Shown here: positions 7,379 to 13,804 of the stretch, in pieces
Layout of the letters: each line of letters begins with the position of its first letter
Position numbering within the stretch: position 1 is the first letter of the stretch
Origin: Chitinophagaceae bacterium
GTDB taxonomy: Bacteria > Bacteroidota > Bacteroidia > Chitinophagales > Chitinophagaceae
DNA: 64,000 nucleotides
Direction of reading: 5' to 3'
Assembly (NCBI GenBank): GCA_016720745.1
Contig: JADKKA010000019.1
Location: 682,001 to 746,000, forward strand
The notes under the pieces: model-generated
What the model was told of the DNA's origin: nothing
Database searches by the model: none
What the model saw: only the letters and a program-made list of their open reading frames with translations
Translations under genes and position numbers: made by a program

Positions 7379-7450
7379 TAGCCCGTACGGGATTCGAACC
7401 CGTATCACCACCGTGAAAGGGTGGTGTCCTAGCCCTTAGACGAACGGGCC
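7379..7450 (-). tRNA. tRNA-Glu (anticodon TTC)
   Basis: A full cloverleaf is visible on the minus strand: acceptor GGCCCGT/ACGGGCT, D-arm beginning CGTCTAAGGGC, anticodon arm CCACC-CTTTCAC-GGTGG with anticodon TTC, T-arm ACGGG-TTCGAAT-CCCGT, and discriminator A. CCA is not encoded. It decodes GAA/GAG. Its 3' end is the source of the tandem array that follows. Confidence 0.95.
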
Positions 7451-7639
7451 GTCTGGTTGCAGAAATGAGCGGATTTTAAGCCCTTTCACTTCTTTTTTAG
7501 GGACGGCAAAGATAGCCCGGCCCGGGTTTTTGGCCAAATGTTTTTAAAAAAACGGTCATTTGTTTTTTTTGGCCGCAACAGATTGTCTGCCATGCCCTTT
7601 TTCCTTATTTCTGATATAGCATGACAATCCCGGTTTTAC

Positions 7640-7647
7640 TAACTTTG
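7640..7647 (+). promoter_or_regulatory. Putative gap promoter -7 element
   Basis: TAACTTTG matches TAnnTTTG and lies about 46 bp before the gap start codon. A good TTTG -33 box is not seen at 19-20 bp, so the assignment is tentative. Confidence 0.4.
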
Positions 7648-7693
7648 CACCCTCGTTAGCCCCGGCTGACTTCACCTCTTAAAATCTGAACAA

Positions 7694-8707
7694 ATGAGTA
7701 CAGTTAAAGTAGCCATCAATGGCTTTGGCCGTATCGGTCGCCTGGTTTACCGCCAGATCTACAAAATGCAGGGTATCGATGTAGTGGCCATCAATGACCT
7801 TACCAGCCCCAAAGTACTGGCCCACCTCCTGAAATATGATAGCGCCCAGGGTCGTTTTGATGCGGAAGTAAAATCTACAGATAATTCCATCCTCGTTAAT
7901 GGGGATGAAGTGAAAATATATGCCCAGAAAAATCCGGCTGATATTCCCTGGAAAGATCATGGCGTGGATGTAGTACTTGAGTGTACCGGCTTCTTTACCG
8001 ATAAAGACAAAGCCTCCGCCCACCTCCAGGCAGGTGCCCGCAAAGTGGTGATCAGTGCCCCCGCTACCGGTGATCTCAAAACCATCGTGTTCAATGTGAA
8101 CCACCAGATCCTCGATGGCAGCGAAACCATCATCAGCTGCGCTTCCTGCACCACCAACTGCCTGGCCCCCATGGCACAGGTACTGGAAGAAAAGTTTGGT
8201 ATCGTAAACGGACTGATGACCACCGTTCACGCTTATACCAACGATCAGAATACACAGGATGCCCCGCACCCCAAAGGAGATCTCCGCCGGGCCAGGGCCG
8301 CAGCACAAAATATTGTACCCAACAGCACCGGTGCCGCCAAAGCAATCGGACTGGTACTGCCCAGCCTCAAAGGAAAGCTGGATGGATCCGCACAGCGGGT
8401 GCCAACACTGACCGGATCACTGACAGAAGTGACTGCCATCCTCAATAAGAAAACAACCGTTGAGGAAATCAATGCCTCCATGAAGGCCGCTGCCAACGAA
8501 AGTTTTGGATATACAGAAGACGAAATCGTGAGCAGCGATATCATCGGTATCAGCTTCGGCTCACTCTTCGATGCCACCCAGACCAAAGTGCAGAATGTAG
8601 GAGATACCCAGCTGGTAAGAACCGTTAGTTGGTATGATAATGAGATGAGCTACGTCAGCCAGTTAGTAAGAACCGTGAATTATTTTGCAACGCTGATCGG
8701 TAAATAA
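7694..8707 (+). CDS. gap: Glyceraldehyde-3-phosphate dehydrogenase, type I
   Basis: This cytosolic glycolytic enzyme converts glyceraldehyde 3-phosphate, NAD and phosphate to 1,3-bisphosphoglycerate. The product is 337 residues, the usual length. The NAD fold starts with INGFGRIGR (residues 8-16), and D35 in AIND indicates NAD rather than NADP preference. The catalytic cysteine is C152 in SCASCTTNCLAP, with the histidine in the HAYTNDQ region. The C-terminal signature SWYDNEMSYV is present. pgk lies on the same strand about 650 bp on, separated by one small conserved gene, so the lower-glycolysis genes are clustered. A GC-rich inverted repeat (8725-8782) follows the stop. Confidence 0.98.
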   Translation: MSTVKVAINGFGRIGRLVYRQIYKMQGIDVVAINDLTSPKVLAHLLKYDSAQGRFDAEVKSTDNSILVNGDEVKIYAQKNPADIPWKDHGVDVVLECTGFFTDKDKASAHLQAGARKVVISAPATGDLKTIVFNVNHQILDGSETIISCASCTTNCLAPMAQVLEEKFGIVNGLMTTVHAYTNDQNTQDAPHPKGDLRRARAAAQNIVPNSTGAAKAIGLVLPSLKGKLDGSAQRVPTLTGSLTEVTAILNKKTTVEEINASMKAAANESFGYTEDEIVSSDIIGISFGSLFDATQTKVQNVGDTQLVRTVSWYDNEMSYVSQLVRTVNYFATLIGK

Positions 8708-8724
8708 TATTTTATCCAGGTAGT

Positions 8725-8782
8725 CCGGCTGCCATCCAACCCAGTTCGATAAAAAGATCAGAAGGGGAGGATGGCAGACCGG
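8725..8782. other. Inverted repeat downstream of gap
   Basis: CTGCCATCC (8729-8737) pairs with GGATGGCAG (8769-8777), extended by CCGG on both sides, with a ~31-nt loop. No T tract follows, so this is not a classical terminator. It could act as an mRNA 3' stabiliser or processing stem. Confidence 0.5.
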
Positions 8783-8888
8783 TTCTCCTACAATCATTAT
8801 TACAGACGATAAGTAGGTAATAATGATCAAAGAAACTTCCAGGAAGCAATTCCGGAATATTCGGACTGCCGTATACCCTATAGCGCTC

Positions 8889-9248
8889 ATGAAAATCAAG
8901 AATATTGATGGCTTGTCTGCAACAGACCTGCAACGGGAAGCTGAAAAAGGTGCCAGGTTTGTCTATTATCCCTATACAATTTCTTTTATAGTCGTCACCC
9001 TCCGGAAAACATCAGGTGTTTATTTGATCAAAGCCGGAGAGAATGCGGTAAGCCGCGGTCGTCGCTTTACCCTGATTTCCCTGTTACTGGGTTGGTGGGG
9101 TATCCCATTTGGTCCCAAATTCACCCTGCAAAGTATTAAAGCGAATCTGAAGGGAGGAAAAGATGTGACAGATGAAGTAATGTCAACCGTAGCCGGGCAT
9201 CTCCTTTTTCAGGAAGCACAGAAACAACAAAAAATGCAATCGGCATAG
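8889..9248 (+). CDS. Conserved hypothetical protein with one hydrophobic patch, 119 aa
   Basis: I choose the ATG at 8889 (MKIKNIDGLSATDLQREAEK...) rather than the frame start at 8823, because the sequence becomes protein-like there. The segment YYPYTISFIVVTLRKTSGVYLI and a second patch with LLGWWGIPFGPKFTLQSI are distinctive and probably membrane-associated. The C-terminus is Gln/Lys-rich and hydrophilic. It resembles an uncharacterised family seen in Bacteroidota, but I cannot name it. The gene sits between gap and pgk on the same strand and could be co-transcribed with either; no functional link to glycolysis is evident. Confidence 0.65.
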   Translation: MKIKNIDGLSATDLQREAEKGARFVYYPYTISFIVVTLRKTSGVYLIKAGENAVSRGRRFTLISLLLGWWGIPFGPKFTLQSIKANLKGGKDVTDEVMSTVAGHLLFQEAQKQQKMQSA

Positions 9249-9363
9249 ATACCCTTGTTTTACAACAGGGTTCGACCGGAACCTGATCAGTTGCGGGAAG
9301 AAGCATGAGCCCTGTTTGCAGGATAAATGTAACAAGACAGTATCTTCACAAAAATTTCCTGCT

Positions 9364-10557
9364 ATGTCAAAGTTCGCAGCGGCCTCTTTCAAAGGACAAA
9401 AAGTGCTGATCCGCGTTGATTTCAATGTACCCCTCAATGATAAATTTGAAATCACAGATGATACCCGTATGCGGGCGGCAATTCCAACGATTAAAAAAAT
9501 TCTTTCCGATGGTGGTATGGTTATCCTGATGAGCCACCTGGGTCGTCCCAAAGATGGCCCCACTGAAAAATATTCCCTCAAACACCTGGTGCCACACCTG
9601 AGTGAACTCCTCGGTGGCAGTACCGTGCTTTTTGCCAACGATTGTATTGGTGAACAAGCCTACCTCACGGCCAGCATGATGCGTCCTGGTGAAGTGTTGT
9701 TGCTGGAGAATCTCCGGTTTTATAAAGAAGAAGAAAAAGGAGATGCCGGCTTTGCTGAAAAATTATCAAAACTGGGTGATGTATGGGTCAATGATGCTTT
9801 TGGAACCGCTCACCGCGCCCATGCTTCGACTGCCGTGATCGCCCAATTCTTCCCTCCGGAAAAAAGATTCTTTGGTTTTGTAATGGAAGGGGAAGTCATC
9901 GCCGCAGAAAAAGTATTACATAAAGCAGAGAAACCTTTTACAGCTATTATTGGGGGTGCTAAAGTGAGTGATAAAATCCTGATCATCGAAAACCTCCTCG
10001 AAAGGGCAACCGATATCATTATCGGCGGAGGGATGGCCTATACATTCATGAAAGCACAGGGCGGACAAATCGGCAAATCCCTTTGTGAGGAAGATCGCTT
10101 GCAAACCGCACTCGATATTCTGAAGATGGCAAAAGAAAAAGGCGTGAATATCCATCTCCCGGAAGACTCCGTGATTGCAGATCAGTTTGCGGCCGATGCA
10201 AAAACAGCCACTGCCCCCAGCAACCAGATTCCGGATGGCTGGATGGGACTGGATATCGGACCACTTGCTGCTGAAAAATTTGCCACAGTGATCAAAAACT
10301 CCAAAACCATTTTATGGAACGGACCAATGGGCGTATTTGAAATGCCGGCCTTCCAGAAAGGCACCAAGGCCATTGCCGTAGCAGTAGCGGAGGCAACCAG
10401 TAACGGCGCCTTCTCCCTCGTAGGTGGCGGCGATTCCGTAGCAGCCGTAAACCAATTCGGATTCACCGATAAAGTAAGCTATGTCTCCACCGGCGGAGGC
10501 GCCATGCTTGAATATTTTGAAGGAAAGGTTTTGCCAGGGATTGCAGCGGTAGGGTAG
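9364..10557 (+). CDS. pgk: Phosphoglycerate kinase
   Basis: This cytosolic glycolytic kinase makes ATP and 3-phosphoglycerate from 1,3-bisphosphoglycerate. From the ATG at 9364 the protein is 397 residues, standard for bacteria; the upstream ATG at 9316 adds only a non-conserved 16-residue extension. Family motifs are VLIRVDFNVP near the N-terminus, SHLGRPKDGP, the hinge-region GGAKVSDKI, the nucleotide-binding LWNGPMGVFE and the C-terminal GGGDSVAAV with STGGGAMLEY. It ends directly in an array of AGTC heptads. Confidence 0.98.
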   Translation: MSKFAAASFKGQKVLIRVDFNVPLNDKFEITDDTRMRAAIPTIKKILSDGGMVILMSHLGRPKDGPTEKYSLKHLVPHLSELLGGSTVLFANDCIGEQAYLTASMMRPGEVLLLENLRFYKEEEKGDAGFAEKLSKLGDVWVNDAFGTAHRAHASTAVIAQFFPPEKRFFGFVMEGEVIAAEKVLHKAEKPFTAIIGGAKVSDKILIIENLLERATDIIIGGGMAYTFMKAQGGQIGKSLCEEDRLQTALDILKMAKEKGVNIHLPEDSVIADQFAADAKTATAPSNQIPDGWMGLDIGPLAAEKFATVIKNSKTILWNGPMGVFEMPAFQKGTKAIAVAVAEATSNGAFSLVGGGDSVAAVNQFGFTDKVSYVSTGGGAMLEYFEGKVLPGIAAVG

Positions 10558-10641
10558 CAGTCGACAGTCGACAGTCATCAGTCGACAGTCAACAGTAAAC
10601 AGTCTTCAGTCATCAGTCATTAGCCGATAGCTGACAGTTGA
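10557..10641. repeat. NNNAGTC heptad array after pgk
   Basis: Beginning at the pgk stop, about eleven 7-bp words run head to tail (GACAGTC, ATCAGTC, AACAGTA, TTCAGTC, ATTAGCC, GATAGCT). AGTC is mostly fixed and the first three bases vary. It is the complement-strand version of the GACTNNN array at 1586-1694. Confidence 0.85.
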
Positions 10642-10649
10642 GCGATGTT

Positions 10650-11145
10650 GTATTTATTCGCGCAGCGAATAAATAAATCCGTCTTGAATCCTTGCTAAAC
10701 ATAAGTATTTAAAAAAAAGGGTTTAAACTCTACATTAAAAGATCCGCGAAAATCCGCTCAATCCGCGTCATCCGCGTTCCAATTCCATTCGCGCAGCGAA
10801 AAAAATCCGTCTTGAATCCTCGCTAAACATAAGTATTTAAAAAAAGGGTTTAAACTCTACGAAAATTTTAAAAAAAGGGTTTAAACTCTACATTAAAAGA
10901 TCCGCGAAAATCCGCTCAATCCGCGTCATCCGCGTTCCTATCCCATTCGCGCAGCGAATAAAAATCCGCGAAAATCTGCTTAATCCGCGTCATCCGCGTT
11001 CCCATAAAAAATTCGCGCAGCGAATAAAAATCCCCTTCAGCACCTAATCCATAAAATCCTGAATTTAAAAACCTATCTCAGCGTAATCTCCTTTTCTTTT
11101 TTTCTCCGCGGTAAAACCCTCCCTCCGCGCATCGAATAAAAAAAT
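10650..11145. repeat. Composite intergenic repeat block
   Basis: Three interleaved elements recur. First, ATTCGCGCAGCGAATAA hairpins occur at about 10658, 10785, 10943 and 11011, with a decayed form near 11127. Second, a ~50-bp phrase (CCGTCTTGAATCC ... AAACATAAGTATTTAAA ... GGGTTTAAACTCTAC) is present at 10680 and 10806, with a partial copy at about 10867. Third, ATCCGC words with about 9-bp spacing are present at about 10741, 10898 and 10966. No gene is visible. Confidence 0.85.
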
Positions 11146-11176
11146 CCCCGAACTTTACATCCTCAAAACCTTTAAT

Positions 11177-11683
11177 ATGAAAAAAATCTTTTCTTCTCTT
11201 TTAATCCTTACGATTACAACACAATTATCCGCCCAAAAAATCATCCCCATCGAATTCAACGGCAAAAAATATGAAGTGCTTGATATGATCCCCAAGGGCA
11301 AAGTGATGTGGGGTGGAAACAGTGAAGAAATCCCCGGCGATGCCGCCAAAAGTGAATCCAATGGTTCCACCAACACCGCCGCCATTGTAGCCGTGGTAGG
11401 TGACAATACCAAAAACGGGCTCGAAGGAAAACCCTATGCTGCCAAACTCTGTAAAGAGGCCAAAATAGGAGGTAAAGAAGACTGGTACCTGCCATCTAAA
11501 GATGAATCAGATGCCATCTATGCCTTCAAAGACAAATTTGCCGTAGAAGAAAGAGGCACCATCTGGACTTCCACCGAAGCCAGCGGAACCACCGCCGTTA
11601 CCAAATACTGGTACACCGGTGCTTTCTATAGTGTGCAGAAAACTGACAGCTATCACTTTGTTTGTATCCGGAAAGTTGATTGA
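11177..11683 (+). CDS. Secreted DUF1566/Lcl-like protein, 168 aa
   Basis: The N-terminus (MKKIFSSLLILTITTQLSAQ) is a signal peptide, so the product is exported. The C-terminal two thirds carry the pattern of DUF1566 (Lcl C-terminal) domains: AAKLCKEAKIGGKEDWYLPS, then TIWTSTEASG, then a final YHFVCIRKVD. This fold is found in extracellular and adhesin-like proteins; no catalytic residues are known to me for it. The mature N-terminal part (KIIPIEFNGKKYEVLDMIPKG) is unremarkable. It stands alone between the repeat block and lemA. Confidence 0.75.
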   Translation: MKKIFSSLLILTITTQLSAQKIIPIEFNGKKYEVLDMIPKGKVMWGGNSEEIPGDAAKSESNGSTNTAAIVAVVGDNTKNGLEGKPYAAKLCKEAKIGGKEDWYLPSKDESDAIYAFKDKFAVEERGTIWTSTEASGTTAVTKYWYTGAFYSVQKTDSYHFVCIRKVD

Positions 11684-11824
11684 TTTTCGTCAACATTTCG
11701 GTCTCCTCAACCAGTAAAAGGTTTTTTTAATGCAGTTTACCGGCAAGGGAATACGGTATGCCGAAATTTTCCCCCGCAGAACAGCAAAAGCACTAATTTT
11801 ATTATCAAATAAAAAACTACTACA

Positions 11825-12421
11825 ATGAAAGGAACTCGTAATGTCGTTTTATTGTCTATCGCAGCCCTCGTCCTGATCCTCTTTGTTTGGGGTTGTAATG
11901 GCTGCAACAGCATTAAAGCCGCCGATCAGAATGTGAAAAAGAAATGGAGTGACGTGGAAACCAATTACCAGCGTCGTACCGACCTATACAGCAGCGTGAT
12001 CAAGACTGTGGAAGCTTCTGCCAATTTTGAAAAATCCACCCTCACACAAGTTGTGGAAGCAAGGGCAAAAGCCACTTCCATCAACGTGGATATCAATGAT
12101 CCTAAAACCCTCGAAGCTTTCCAGCAGGCACAGGGTAATTTGCAGAGTTCCTTCAGCAGGCTGATTGCCTCTTTCGAAGCATACCCTGATCTTAAAACAA
12201 CCAAATCATTCCAGGATTTCCAGACCCAGATTGAGGGAACAGAAAACAGGATCAATGTGGCCCGCCAGGATTTCAACAAATCCGTGGAGAACTACAACCT
12301 GAAAATCGTGAAGTTCCCTACCAGTGTACTGGCCGGAATGATCGGTGCCAAAGAGAAGCCTTATTATAAATCAGATCCGGGTTCGGAAAAGAATCCTGAT
12401 ATCAAATTTGATATTAAGTAA
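11825..12421 (+). CDS. lemA: LemA family protein
   Basis: This is a membrane-anchored helical protein of the LemA family, 198 residues. It has an N-terminal transmembrane or lipoprotein-like segment (about 8-25, ending LFVWGCNGCN) followed by the family's long amphipathic helices: VKKKWSDVETNYQRRTDLY, then QAQGNLQSSFSRLIASFEAYPDLKTTKSF, then the NRINVARQDFNKSVENYN region. LemA proteins have no firmly established activity. It is the first gene of a lemA-TPM-TPM cluster, with 3-6 bp between genes, which implies one mRNA and a joint envelope role. Confidence 0.95.
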   Translation: MKGTRNVVLLSIAALVLILFVWGCNGCNSIKAADQNVKKKWSDVETNYQRRTDLYSSVIKTVEASANFEKSTLTQVVEARAKATSINVDINDPKTLEAFQQAQGNLQSSFSRLIASFEAYPDLKTTKSFQDFQTQIEGTENRINVARQDFNKSVENYNLKIVKFPTSVLAGMIGAKEKPYYKSDPGSEKNPDIKFDIK

Positions 12422-12424
12422 TCA

Positions 12425-12889
12425 ATGGCTCTCTTCTCACTATTCCGGAGAAAGAAATCATTCTTTCCCGAAGAAGACACAAGGCTGATCGTGAAAGCCA
12501 TTCGCCAGGCCGAGAAATCGACCAGCGGGGAAGTACGTGTGTTCGTGGAAAGCCGCTGCCCCTGGATGGATGCCATCGACCGGGCAGCCGAACTTTTCTT
12601 CCGGCTCAAAATGGACCATACCGAACAACGTAACGGGGTACTGGTGTACGTGGCCATGAAAGACAGGCAACTGGCCGTCTTCGGCGATGAAGGAATCCAT
12701 CAAAAAGTGGGAACAGAATACTGGAACAAACTGGTGGCAGAGATGCTCGCCAGTTTCAATAAAGAAGATTATGCCAAAGGCATCGCCGAATCTGTGATCC
12801 AGATCGGCGATGCTCTTCATACACATTTCCCTTATGATCGGGAAACAGACAAGAATGAACTGCCGGATGATATCGTATTCGGCAGATAA
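12425..12889 (+). CDS. TPM domain protein, soluble, 154 aa
   Basis: The protein has a TPM (TLP18.3/Psb32/MOLO-1) domain fold and no signal peptide: the N-terminus (MALFSLFRRKKSFFPEEDTR) is basic and short. Conserved-looking elements are IRQAEKSTSGEVRVFVESRC and the strand YVAMKDRQLAVFGDEGIHQKVG. TPM domains are linked to phosphatase activity or photosystem II repair in plants; the bacterial role is unclear. The start lies 3 bp after the lemA stop and the end 6 bp before the next TPM gene, so all three should be co-translated. Confidence 0.85.
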   Translation: MALFSLFRRKKSFFPEEDTRLIVKAIRQAEKSTSGEVRVFVESRCPWMDAIDRAAELFFRLKMDHTEQRNGVLVYVAMKDRQLAVFGDEGIHQKVGTEYWNKLVAEMLASFNKEDYAKGIAESVIQIGDALHTHFPYDRETDKNELPDDIVFGR

Positions 12890-12895
12890 TACCAT

Positions 12896-13648
12896 ATGAA
12901 GCGACTACTCCTCATATTCTCCCTGCTGCTTTCCTTCCTGTCACAGGCCCAGCATGAAGATAAAATCCCTTCCAGACCCAGTCCGGCAAAACTGGTGAAC
13001 GACGAGACCAGTATGCTCATGCCTTACCAGGTGAAACAGCTGGAAGATAAACTCGTGGCATACGATGACAGCACTTCCAACCAGATCGTGATCGTGATCG
13101 TGGAATCACTGAATGGTTTGGAGGCCAACGAATATGCCACATCACTGGGACGCAAATGGGGGGTAGGCAACAAAGACTTCAATAACGGGGTGGTTGTACT
13201 GATATCCACCGGTGGCGGCAGCGGACAAAGGGATGCCTATATCGCCCCTGGTTACGGACTGGAAGGCGCAATTCCAGATATTACAGCCAAGGCCATTGTT
13301 GAAAATGAGCTGATCCCTAATTTAAAACTGGGCAATTATTACCGGGCCCTGGATGAAACTACCGATGCTATTATCAAAGCAGCGGCAGGAGAATATAAAG
13401 CACCTGCCAATTACGGCAGCAAGAAAAAGAAAGGCATACCCATTAGCAGTATCATCTTCATCATTATTCTCCTGCTCGTCATTTTTGGCGGTGGAGCAGG
13501 AGGCGGCGGCACTTATGTTTCCCGTGGCGGCTGGACCGGTTGGTCCGGTGGCGGCGGAGGCGGAAGTGGCTGGTCCGGCGGTGGTGGCGGATTTGGCGGC
13601 TTTGGTGGTGGTAGTTTTGGAGGAGGTGGAGCAGGAGGTAAATGGTAG
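12896..13648 (+). CDS. TPM domain protein with TM helix and Gly-rich tail, 250 aa
   Basis: The layout is a signal peptide (1-19, ending LSQA), a TPM domain (about 25-165; VNDETSMLMPYQVKQLEDKL, NQIVIVIVESLNG, GVVVLISTGGGSGQRDAYIA), a transmembrane helix at about 180-200 (ISSIIFIIILLLVIFGG) and a Gly/Ser/Trp-rich tail (200-250). The Gly-rich tail after the helix is characteristic of this subfamily and leaves the TPM domain in the periplasm. It is the last gene of the lemA cluster, followed by an AGTGG-type heptad array and a strong terminator. Confidence 0.92.
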   Translation: MKRLLLIFSLLLSFLSQAQHEDKIPSRPSPAKLVNDETSMLMPYQVKQLEDKLVAYDDSTSNQIVIVIVESLNGLEANEYATSLGRKWGVGNKDFNNGVVVLISTGGGSGQRDAYIAPGYGLEGAIPDITAKAIVENELIPNLKLGNYYRALDETTDAIIKAAAGEYKAPANYGSKKKKGIPISSIIFIIILLLVIFGGGAGGGGTYVSRGGWTGWSGGGGGGSGWSGGGGGFGGFGGGSFGGGGAGGKW

Positions 13649-13654
13649 GGAGAG

Positions 13655-13699
13655 GCTAGTGGCAAGTGGGAAATGGCTAGTGGGGGTCGGCAAGTAGGG
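13655..13699. repeat. NNNAGTG heptad array after the TPM gene
   Basis: Six or seven 7-bp words (GCTAGTG, GCAAGTG, GGAAATG, GCTAGTG, GCAAGTA) begin a few bases after the stop codon. They are the complement of the CACTNNN words at 61584-61633. Confidence 0.75.
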
Positions 13700-13744
13700 A
13701 TAAGTCTATGAAAGAAGAAAATACCAATCGAAAAGATTGAGAAG

Positions 13745-13794
13745 ACTTTAAAAGAGAAAGGCGAACCATTGGTTCGCCTTTCTCTTTTAAAAGT
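13745..13794. terminator. Bidirectional terminator between convergent genes
   Basis: A ~23-bp near-perfect stem (ACTTTAAAAGAGAAAGGCG... with its complement, one unpaired A) around a short loop, A-rich on one side and T-rich on the other. It serves the lemA cluster (+) and the M1 peptidase (-). Confidence 0.9.
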
Positions 13795-13804
13795 GCTGTT
13801 TAGA

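Noticed and set aside
7679..8308. 209-aa frame antisense to gap
   Set aside because: High-scoring shadow of the strongly biased gap codons; no independent support.
13322..13697. Frames over the Gly-rich TPM tail
   Set aside because: Both are shadows of the GGC/GGT-rich coding sequence of the TPM gene.
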